The position numbers and the translations under genes are program-made. Below the pieces are notes generated by a model. It saw only the letters and a program-made list of their open reading frames with translations. It was not told where the DNA came from and did not search any database. A DNA stretch of 21,585 nt, taken from NCBI GenBank assembly GCA_934668295.1, contig CAKUND010000014.1, positions 1 through 21,585 of the forward strand. Direction: 5' to 3'. Shown here in pieces: positions 1 through 6,159 of this stretch. Each line of letters begins with the position of its first letter. Position 1 is the first letter of the stretch. Origin of the DNA: an uncultured Oscillospiraceae bacterium. GTDB taxonomy: Bacteria; Bacillota; Clostridia; Oscillospirales; Oscillospiraceae.

Positions 1-222
1 TTCCTGCTGCCGTTCATGACGTGCCTGCGTGAGCTGTCGCTGTTCATGCTGCTGTGCGTGCAGGGCTTCATCCTCTCGACGACGCTGGACTACTTCGACG
101 AGATGGGCCTCTACGCGTTCTCCAGCGGCATCAACCTGATCCTGATCGTGACCATTCTGGTCTGCAACACCCTCGTCAACAAAATCACGGGCGCAAGCCT
201 CGACAAAGGAATCGGAGGATAA
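1..222 (+). CDS. ABC transporter permease, Fe3+/2-aminoethylphosphonate type (3' end only)
   Basis: The reading frame is open from base 1 and ends with TAA at 220-222, leaving 73 visible residues of a membrane protein. It begins inside a segment reading LPFMTCLRELSLFMLL, which resembles the post-EAA-loop region of binding-protein-dependent permeases of the iron/AEP family. After a short extracytoplasmic loop with acidic residues (DYFDEMGLYAF), a last hydrophobic helix (INLILIVTILVCNTLV) and a short polar tail follow. The stop lies 4 bases before the ATG of the ATPase gene, whose Shine-Dalgarno sits inside this gene, so the two are one operon and very likely one transporter. The substrate cannot be read from this fragment; ferric iron, phosphonate or a small organic anion are all possible. 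The family call rests on a short C-terminal piece. Confidence 0.75.
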   Translation, partial: FLLPFMTCLRELSLFMLLCVQGFILSTTLDYFDEMGLYAFSSGINLILIVTILVCNTLVNKITGASLDKGIGG

Positions 223-226
223 AGCC

Positions 227-1861
227 ATGCCTGAAATCAAACTTGAACATATCACCAAGCGCTGGGGCAAATTCTATGCCGTCGAGGATCTGAACCTCGT
301 GATCGCGGACAATGCGTTCGTGACGCTGCTCGGCCCGTCCGGCTGCGGCAAGACCACGACGCTGCGCATGATCGCGGGTCTGGAAACGCCGACGAGCGGC
401 CGCATCACCATCGGCGACACCGTCGTCTTTGACAGCGACCTCGGCATCAATGTCCCGGCCAACAAGCGCAGGGTCGGCTTCCTGTTCCAGAACTATGCGC
501 TCTGGCCCAACATGACGGTCTATGAAAATATCTCCTTTGGCCTGTCCAACATCAAAGAGCCGATGGCGAAGATCGACTTTGAGGCCAAAAACGCCGCGCG
601 GCTGGCAGAAATTCTGAAAACGCCGGCCGAGGTCGTCTCCGTGCTCGACGAGTGCCGCGACAAGGACGGCAAGCTCGAGGAAAAGAAGGCCGTTCTGAAG
701 CTGATCGACGCGTTCACGCTCTCGCAGTATACGGCAAAAAAGCTGTTTGACTATCATCTGGAGGCCAAACAGGACTGCCACGCCGTGATCGCTGCGCTCG
801 AGGCAAAGGCCGAGGCTGCGCACAAGACCGCGCAGACCGCCGGCTGCACGCTGGACGCGGAATTCCGGTACTGCAAAGACGGGGAACCCGTCATGCAGAC
901 GCGCAAGCTGACGAAGGAGGAGATCGACCTGACCGTCCGCCGTGTCAGCCGCATCGTCAAGATCGGCATGTTCATGGATCGGTATCCGGCAGAGCTCTCC
1001 GGCGGCCAGCAGCAGCGTGTCGCCATCGCCAGAACGCTTGCGCCGGAGCCCACGGTGCTGTTCATGGACGAGCCGCTGTCCAACCTCGACGCGAAGCTGC
1101 GTCTGGAGATGCGCTATGAGCTGCAGCGCCTGCATGTCGAGACGGGCTCCACCTTTGTCTACGTCACGCACGACCAGATGGAGGCCATGACGCTTGCGAC
1201 CCAGATCTGCCTGATCAACAACGGCGTCCTGCAGCAGTATGAAGCGCCGCTGGATGTGTACCATCACCCGGCAAACCTGTTTGTTGCAGACTTCGTCGGC
1301 AACCCGTCCATCAACTTTGTCGAGGTCAAGGGCAAACAGGCCGCCGACGGCTCCATCTCCATGACCATGCTTGGTGGCGTACAGGCGTCGTTCTGCCCGA
1401 AAAAGCCGGTCGAGCTTGCCGCGTGGTTTGCAGACCGCGACCGGGCTGAGGCCGAAAAGGCTGCCGCGCTCCGGGAAAAGGCGAAGGAAAAGGGCTACGT
1501 CGAAAAGGGCAACAAGGACGAGGTCTTCCACTATCACATCGCCAAGGTCGACGAGGAGGACGATTCGCTGCAGGACGCGCCCGAGATCACGAACGAGGAT
1601 CTTGTGCTCGGCATCCGGCCCGAGTTCCTTGATATCGCCGACAACAGCAATCTGCGCGGCGAAATTTACGGCGCCATGCCCACCGGCATGGAATCGACCA
1701 TTAAGGTCCGCGTCGGCGGCTTCCTGCTGACGGGCGTGATCTTCGGCAGCTCGCTGTTTACCATCGGCAGCGAGGTCCCGCTGTCCGTCACCGGTGACCA
1801 GATCATGCTCTTTGACCGGGGATCCGGCCGCTGCATCACATCGGGAAGTCTGACATTCTGA
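227..1861 (+). CDS. ABC transporter ATP-binding protein with large helical-domain insertion
   Basis: A 544-residue nucleotide-binding subunit that powers the importer whose permease ends just upstream. Start chosen at the ATG 8 bases after GGAGG (214-218). Visible motifs are Walker A GPSGCGKTT (36-44), Q-loop Q88, signature LSGGQ (257-261), Walker B FMDEP (D281, E282), D-loop SNLD and switch H315; all catalytic residues are present. A MalK/FbpC-type C-terminal TOBE region follows, containing GIRPEF. Family members are usually about 350-380 residues with the signature near residue 135. Here about 115 extra charged, helix-like residues (roughly 108-225) separate the Q-loop region from the signature. 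About 50 more charged residues (roughly 395-450) sit in the C-terminal domain. Reading frame and motifs are intact, so this is not a frameshift. Iron/AEP-type import is inferred from the permease; substrate unknown. Confidence 0.9.
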   Translation: MPEIKLEHITKRWGKFYAVEDLNLVIADNAFVTLLGPSGCGKTTTLRMIAGLETPTSGRITIGDTVVFDSDLGINVPANKRRVGFLFQNYALWPNMTVYENISFGLSNIKEPMAKIDFEAKNAARLAEILKTPAEVVSVLDECRDKDGKLEEKKAVLKLIDAFTLSQYTAKKLFDYHLEAKQDCHAVIAALEAKAEAAHKTAQTAGCTLDAEFRYCKDGEPVMQTRKLTKEEIDLTVRRVSRIVKIGMFMDRYPAELSGGQQQRVAIARTLAPEPTVLFMDEPLSNLDAKLRLEMRYELQRLHVETGSTFVYVTHDQMEAMTLATQICLINNGVLQQYEAPLDVYHHPANLFVADFVGNPSINFVEVKGKQAADGSISMTMLGGVQASFCPKKPVELAAWFADRDRAEAEKAAALREKAKEKGYVEKGNKDEVFHYHIAKVDEEDDSLQDAPEITNEDLVLGIRPEFLDIADNSNLRGEIYGAMPTGMESTIKVRVGGFLLTGVIFGSSLFTIGSEVPLSVTGDQIMLFDRGSGRCITSGSLTF

Positions 1862-1884
1862 GGAAATACTTTCGCAAAACGATA

Positions 1885-1916
1885 GAAGGGGCTGCCTCCG
1901 GCGGCCCCTTCTTTTT
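1885..1916 (+). terminator. Rho-independent terminator of the importer operon
   Basis: An 8-bp perfect stem GAAGGGGC (1885-1892) / GCCCCTTC (1904-1911) with further GCC/GGC pairing inside the loop is followed directly by TTTTT. It lies 24 bases after the ATPase stop and separates this operon from the MarR/exporter operon. Confidence 0.9.
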
Positions 1917-1970
1917 CGTCTCGCGTTCGGGATCTGCAGGGCAGCGGGAATTTGCCGGGCCCCGCTTTTT

Positions 1971-2011
1971 GAAAAGTCAAGGAATGTTCACAATTCGTTC
2001 CTTGACTTTTC
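1971..2011. repeat. 14-bp perfect inverted repeat embracing the marR-operon -35 box
   Basis: Left arm GAAAAGTCAAGGAA (1971-1984) and right arm TTCCTTGACTTTTC (1998-2011) are exact reverse complements around a 13-base spacer. The right arm contains the TTGACT -35 hexamer of the promoter driving the MarR gene. The repeat is therefore upstream of transcription start and acts, if at all, as DNA (a protein-binding site) rather than as an RNA hairpin. No convincing -10 was found for a minus-strand promoter from the left arm. The function is unknown. Confidence 0.75.
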
Positions 2012-2029
2012 ATATTTTTTGTGTATGAT
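2002..2029 (+). promoter_or_regulatory. Sigma-A type promoter of the marR-ABC exporter operon
   Basis: TTGACT (2002-2007) and TATGAT (2024-2029) are separated by 16 bases. Transcription should begin a few bases further on, inside the first palindromic operator (2033-2046), so a bound repressor would block initiation. The sequence between is A/T-rich, in contrast to the GC-rich coding DNA. Confidence 0.8.
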
Positions 2030-2032
2030 TTA

Positions 2033-2061
2033 GTTCAATATTGAACAGTTCGATATTGGAG
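2033..2061. promoter_or_regulatory. Tandem palindromic operators for the MarR-type repressor
   Basis: GTTCAATATTGAAC (2033-2046) is a perfect 14-bp palindrome immediately downstream of the -10 box. A second, imperfect copy GTTCGATATTGGAG follows at 2048-2061, starting 15 bases after the first. The second copy overlaps the ribosome binding site GGAGG (2058-2062). MarR-family dimers usually bind such short palindromes near their own promoter, so autorepression is the natural reading; that is inference from position and symmetry. Confidence 0.8.
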
Positions 2062-2070
2062 GTCTTAACC

Positions 2071-2550
2071 ATGCCGGAACCCCTTCTGACTGCGTCTGCC
2101 ATGTTTGCCAACGCTGCGCGCTTTTCTGACGCCTATCATGCCGCGCTTTCGCCCCTGTGCGCGGAGACCGGCCTGCCGCCCGCGGCGGCGGATATTCTGC
2201 TGTTTCTGGCCAACAATTCCGGCTGCGAGACGGCAGGCGCGATCTGCCGGATGCGCGGGCTGAAGCCCGCGATCGTGTCGTTTCACATCGACCGGCTCGT
2301 GGGCGAAGGCTTTCTGCTGCGGCAGCCTGTTCCCGGCGACCGGCGCAAGACGGCGCTGGTGCTGACCGAAAAGGCAGAGCCTGTCGTTGCGCGGGGCCGC
2401 AGGCTGCAAAAGGCGTTTGCCGACAGGCTGACCGAGGGCCTGAGCGCGGAAGATCTGGCACACTTCCGCCGCTGCGTGGCGGCCTTTGAGCGTAATATCG
2501 AACGGATCCGCACGGAAAATCCCAAAGGAATGGAGATGCAGAACCCATGA
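2071..2550 (+). CDS. MarR-family transcriptional repressor
   Basis: A 159-residue winged helix-turn-helix regulator of typical MarR length. The centre has the recognition-helix region (AGAICRMRGLKPAIVSFHIDRLVGEGFL), followed by a wing with the usual D-R-R-K pattern (RQPVPGDRRKTALVLTEKA) and C-terminal dimerisation helices. The ATG at 2071 is chosen over an upstream TTG at 2041: GGAGG lies 8 bases before it, and the TTG falls within the operator and would lack a ribosome site. The stop overlaps the next ATG (ATGA at 2547-2550), so the regulator is translationally coupled to the exporter it precedes. It probably senses a drug-like or metabolite ligand and derepresses its own operon through the two palindromes upstream; the ligand is unknown. 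Confidence 0.93.
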   Translation: MPEPLLTASAMFANAARFSDAYHAALSPLCAETGLPPAAADILLFLANNSGCETAGAICRMRGLKPAIVSFHIDRLVGEGFLLRQPVPGDRRKTALVLTEKAEPVVARGRRLQKAFADRLTEGLSAEDLAHFRRCVAAFERNIERIRTENPKGMEMQNP

Positions 2551-4322
2551 TCAAACTTCTCAAACGCATGCGCAGACGCGAAGCGCTGATGGCGCTTTTG
2601 TGCGCAGTTCTCGTTGTGGCGCAGGTCTATTTTGACCTGAAGCTGCCGGATTACATGACCCGGCTCACCACGCTCATCAAGACCCCCGGCAGTGTCACGG
2701 CGGATATCCTGTCCGTCGGCGGCGAAATGCTCCTGTGTACGCTGGCAAGCGCCGTATTGGCTGTCGGCTGCGGATATCTCGCGGCAAAGACAGCCTCCGG
2801 CTTCAGCTTTTCTGTCCGCGCTGACCTGTTCCACCATGTTATGGACGCGGGCAGCGAGGAAATGCAGTCCTTTTCCGTCCCCAGCCTGATCACCAGAACG
2901 ACCAACGACATTACCCAGATCCAGATGATCGTCGCGATGGGGCTGCAGATGCTCATGAAGGCTCCGATCATGGCCGTCTGGGCCGTGATCAAGATCCTTG
3001 GCAAGAGCTGGACGCTCTCGGCGGTGACGGGCGGCTTCGTCGTGGTGATCGTCGCGGTGGTGCTGCTCATCATGTCCAGCTGTCTGCCCCGGTTCCGGCA
3101 GGTGCAGAAAAAGACCGACCAGATCAACCGCGTCGCGCGGGAAAACCTGACCGGCATCAACGTCGTCCATGCCTTCGACGCGGAGGACTATCAGAACCGG
3201 AAATTTGACGGCCCCAGCCGCGATATGATGAACCTGCAGCTGAAAAACCAGCGGCTGTTCGCCCTGCTCCAGCCAATGCTCGGGTTTGGCATGAATGGGC
3301 TTGCCCTTGCCATCTACTGGGTCGGCGCAGCGCTGGTCGAATCCATCGCACTGACGGACGCCGCCGCACGGCTGACGATGTTCACGAACGTGCTGGTGTT
3401 CAGCACCTACGCGACGTATGTGGTGATGTCCTTTATGATGCTTGTGATGATCTTCATGCTTGTGCCGCAGGCGCAGGTCTCGGCGGAGCGCATCAACGAG
3501 GTGCTGGACACGAAGCCGCACGTCGTCCCCGGCACGAGGACGAAAGGGGAGCAGACCGGCACGGTCGAGTTCCGCGACGTCTCCTTCCGCTATCCGGGTG
3601 CGGCGGCAGACGAGCTGGAGCACATCAGCTTCAAGGCAGGCAAGGGCCAGACGCTGGCCATCATCGGCGCGACCGGCAGCGGCAAGACGACGCTGGCCTC
3701 GCTCATCCCGCGCTTTTACGACGCGACGGCGGGCGCTGTCCTTGTAGACGGCGTGGACGTGCGCGAATACACGTTCGACGCGCTTTACAACAAGCTCGGC
3801 TATGTGACACAGAAGGCGGTTTTGTTCTCCGGCACGGTCGAGGACAATGTCTTCTTCGGCCAGAGCGCGGCAGAGAAGACGGACGCGGCGCTGCAGGACG
3901 CGCTTTCTCTGTCGCAGGCAGCGGAATTCGTGGACAACTATCCCGAAAAGGCCGCGCATCCGATCGCCCAGCTTGGCCGGAACGTTTCCGGCGGGCAGAA
4001 GCAGCGGCTTTCCATTGCGCGGGCGCTGGCAAGAAAGCCGGAAATTCTGATCTTCGACGATTCGTTCTCCGCGCTGGACTATAAGACCGACGCGGTGCTG
4101 CGTGAGGGGCTTACGAAGGAGCTGCCGGGCACGACGAAGATCATCGTCGCCCAGCGCATCAGCACCATCCGCAATGCCGATCAGATCCTCGTGCTCGACC
4201 GCGGCGAGATCGCGGGACTCGGTACGCATGACGAACTGATGGCGTCCTGTGGGGTCTATCGCGAGATCGCCATGTCGCAGCTGAGCGAGGAAGAACTCAA
4301 AAAAGGAGGTGCATCCAAATGA
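2547..4322 (+). CDS. Heterodimeric ABC exporter subunit with degenerate catalytic site (BmrC/TM287-like)
   Basis: A 591-residue half-transporter: six-helix export-type membrane domain (about 1-320), then the nucleotide-binding domain. Walker A GATGSGKTT is at 374-382 and the signature VSGGQ at 480-484. Walker B is IFDD, with D505 where the catalytic glutamate is expected, and the H-loop reads VAQR, with Q536 where the switch histidine belongs. This Asp/Gln pair is typical of the TM287/BmrC side of heterodimeric exporters, where one ATP site is non-hydrolytic, and is not a sign of decay. The ATG overlaps the marR stop, and its own stop overlaps the partner's ATG by 4 bases. Located in the cytoplasmic membrane and inferred to export drugs or other amphiphiles; substrate not determinable from sequence. 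Confidence 0.93.
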   Translation: MIKLLKRMRRREALMALLCAVLVVAQVYFDLKLPDYMTRLTTLIKTPGSVTADILSVGGEMLLCTLASAVLAVGCGYLAAKTASGFSFSVRADLFHHVMDAGSEEMQSFSVPSLITRTTNDITQIQMIVAMGLQMLMKAPIMAVWAVIKILGKSWTLSAVTGGFVVVIVAVVLLIMSSCLPRFRQVQKKTDQINRVARENLTGINVVHAFDAEDYQNRKFDGPSRDMMNLQLKNQRLFALLQPMLGFGMNGLALAIYWVGAALVESIALTDAAARLTMFTNVLVFSTYATYVVMSFMMLVMIFMLVPQAQVSAERINEVLDTKPHVVPGTRTKGEQTGTVEFRDVSFRYPGAAADELEHISFKAGKGQTLAIIGATGSGKTTLASLIPRFYDATAGAVLVDGVDVREYTFDALYNKLGYVTQKAVLFSGTVEDNVFFGQSAAEKTDAALQDALSLSQAAEFVDNYPEKAAHPIAQLGRNVSGGQKQRLSIARALARKPEILIFDDSFSALDYKTDAVLREGLTKELPGTTKIIVAQRISTIRNADQILVLDRGEIAGLGTHDELMASCGVYREIAMSQLSEEELKKGGASK

Positions 4323-6100
4323 GACCCAATATGCGTCCAACGGAAAAAACAGACCTCAAAGGCGCTCTGAACGACCTGAGCGCGTATATGCGCAAGAGCC
4401 TCGGCGTCGTGCTTCTGGCGCTCGTGCTGGCGGCGCTCAGCGCTGTGCTCACGATCATCGGCCCGGATCAGGTCGGTAAGATCGCAACCATCATGTCCGA
4501 TGGCCTGTTCAGCGGCATCGATCTGGCTGCCGTTGCCAGAGTCGGCGTTCTGCTTGCTGTCATTTACGGTCTGAGCGCCCTGTTTGGCTTCATCCAGCAT
4601 TATATCATGGCGAGCGTTACGCTCAAAATGTCCTACCGCATGCGCGCGGAGCTGTCGGAAAAGATCAACCGCGTGCCGCAGAAATACTTCAATTTCCACG
4701 CGCAAGGCGATATTTTAAGCCGCATCACCAACGATGTCTCCACGCTCCAGCAGGGGCTGACCAACAGTCTGCCGACGATCATCTCCGCCGCCACGCAGTT
4801 TTTGGGCTGCCTCATCATGATGTTCGTGACGGAGTGGCGGCTGGCGCTTGCCGCGCTGGGCATTACGCTCGTGGGACTTCTGCTCGTCGTGCTCATCATG
4901 TCCCGTTCGCAGAAATACTTTACCGCCCGGCAGGAAAGCCTCGGCAAACTGAACGGCTATGTCGAGGAAATGTATTCCGGCCACGAGGTCGTGCGCATTT
5001 CACGTGCGGCAGAGCCTGTCGGCAAAGCCTTTGACGCGCTGAATGACGCGGTCTACGACGCCAACTGGCGCTCGCAGTTCCTGTCCGGCGTTATGCAGCC
5101 GCTCATGAATGTCATCGGCAACCTGTCCTATGTCGCCGTGTGCGTGCTGGGCTCGATCCTTGCGATCCAGGGCATCATCGACATCGGCGTGATCGTCTCG
5201 TTTATCCTGTACGTGCGCCTGTTTACCTCACCCCTGACGCAGATCGCACAGGGCATGACGAACCTGCAGACGGCCTCCGCCTCCGCACACCGTATCTTCG
5301 ATTTCCTCGGCAGCGAGGAAATGCCGGATGAGACGGAAAAGCCCGAGCTGCCGCGCCCCGTGCGCGGCGAGGTCGACTTCGAGCACGTTCGCTTCAGCTA
5401 CCCGGATTCGCCGGATAAGATCATCATCAAGGACTTTTCCGCCCATGTCGCGCCCGGCCAGAAGGTCGCCATCGTCGGCCCGACCGGCGCGGGCAAGACC
5501 ACCATGGTCAACCTTCTCATGCGGTTCTATGAGATCGCCGACGGCTGCATCAGGATCGACGGCGTACCCTCGCAGGAGATCCGGCGCGAGGATGTGCACA
5601 AGCTGTTCGGCATGGTTCTGCAGGACACGTGGCTGTTTGAGGGGACCGTCCGGGAGAATCTTGTCTACAATCTGCCGGACGTAACGGACGAGCAATTAAA
5701 CCGCGTCTGCCGCGCCTGCGGGCTGGATAAATTCGTCCGCTCGCTGCCGAACGGCTTCGATACCGTCCTGTCTGAGAGCACCAGCATCTCCGCCGGCCAG
5801 AAGCAGCTGCTGACCATCGCCCGCGCCATGCTCCAGAACGCGCCCATGCTGATTCTGGACGAGGCGACCAGCTCCGTCGATACGCGCACAGAGCTTCTGA
5901 TCCAGCGCGCCATGGATAAGCTCACGGAGAACCGCACAAGCTTCGTCATTGCCCACCGCCTGTCGACAATTAAAAACGCCGACCTTATCCTTGTCATGAA
6001 GGACGGCGACGTCATTGAGAGCGGCACGCATGAAACGCTCATGCAGCAGAACGGCTTCTACGCCGCGCTTTACAACAGCCAGTTCGATCAGGCATCGTAA
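4319..6100 (+). CDS. Heterodimeric ABC exporter subunit with catalytic site (BmrD/TM288-like)
   Basis: A 593-residue partner half-transporter. Six membrane helices are followed by an NBD with Walker A GPTGAGKTT (387-395), Walker B LILDEA with catalytic E515, and H-loop H546 (IAHRLST). Its signature is ISAGQ (490-494) instead of LSGGQ. In known heterodimeric exporters the altered signature pairs with the partner's Asp/Gln Walker B and H-loop to make the degenerate ATP site, while this subunit's Glu/His pairs with the partner's normal signature to form the working site. The two sequences fit that scheme exactly. Ribosome site AAAGGAGGT (4302-4310) lies 8 bases before the ATG, which overlaps the upstream stop (ATGA). 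The operon ends at a strong hairpin 15 bases after the stop. Confidence 0.93.
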   Translation: MRPNMRPTEKTDLKGALNDLSAYMRKSLGVVLLALVLAALSAVLTIIGPDQVGKIATIMSDGLFSGIDLAAVARVGVLLAVIYGLSALFGFIQHYIMASVTLKMSYRMRAELSEKINRVPQKYFNFHAQGDILSRITNDVSTLQQGLTNSLPTIISAATQFLGCLIMMFVTEWRLALAALGITLVGLLLVVLIMSRSQKYFTARQESLGKLNGYVEEMYSGHEVVRISRAAEPVGKAFDALNDAVYDANWRSQFLSGVMQPLMNVIGNLSYVAVCVLGSILAIQGIIDIGVIVSFILYVRLFTSPLTQIAQGMTNLQTASASAHRIFDFLGSEEMPDETEKPELPRPVRGEVDFEHVRFSYPDSPDKIIIKDFSAHVAPGQKVAIVGPTGAGKTTMVNLLMRFYEIADGCIRIDGVPSQEIRREDVHKLFGMVLQDTWLFEGTVRENLVYNLPDVTDEQLNRVCRACGLDKFVRSLPNGFDTVLSESTSISAGQKQLLTIARAMLQNAPMLILDEATSSVDTRTELLIQRAMDKLTENRTSFVIAHRLSTIKNADLILVMKDGDVIESGTHETLMQQNGFYAALYNSQFDQAS

Positions 6101-6114
6101 GCTCGTCCCGATAC

Positions 6115-6150
6115 AAAACGCGCCCCGCAAAGCCATGCGGGGCGCGTTTT
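6115..6150. terminator. Bidirectional Rho-independent terminator between convergent operons
   Basis: Perfect 15-bp arms AAAACGCGCCCCGCA (6115-6129) and TGCGGGGCGCGTTTT (6136-6150) around a 6-base loop. The plus strand ends in TTTTTT, serving the ABC exporter operon. The minus strand also ends in TTTT, serving the GLUG-protein gene whose stop is at 6160. Confidence 0.93.
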
Positions 6151-6159
6151 TTGCTTCTT

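Noticed and set aside
185..1537. A 450-codon minus-strand open frame opposite the ABC ATPase
   Set aside because: Antisense shadow in GC-rich sequence with no recognisable domain and no start signals.
1971..2061. A CRISPR-like or mobile-element end formed by the cluster of repeats upstream of marR
   Set aside because: The repeats are short palindromes placed exactly at promoter elements, with no regular spacers, no transposase and no target duplication.
2547..4322. Reading the Asp/Gln replacements in the first exporter subunit as signs of a decaying gene
   Set aside because: The same replacements are normal for one half of heterodimeric exporters, and the partner carries the matching altered signature.
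2283..4340. A 685-codon open frame on the minus strand over the first exporter gene
   Set aside because: It is antisense to a clear ABC exporter with intact motifs, and its Arg/His/Asp-rich composition is that of a shadow frame.
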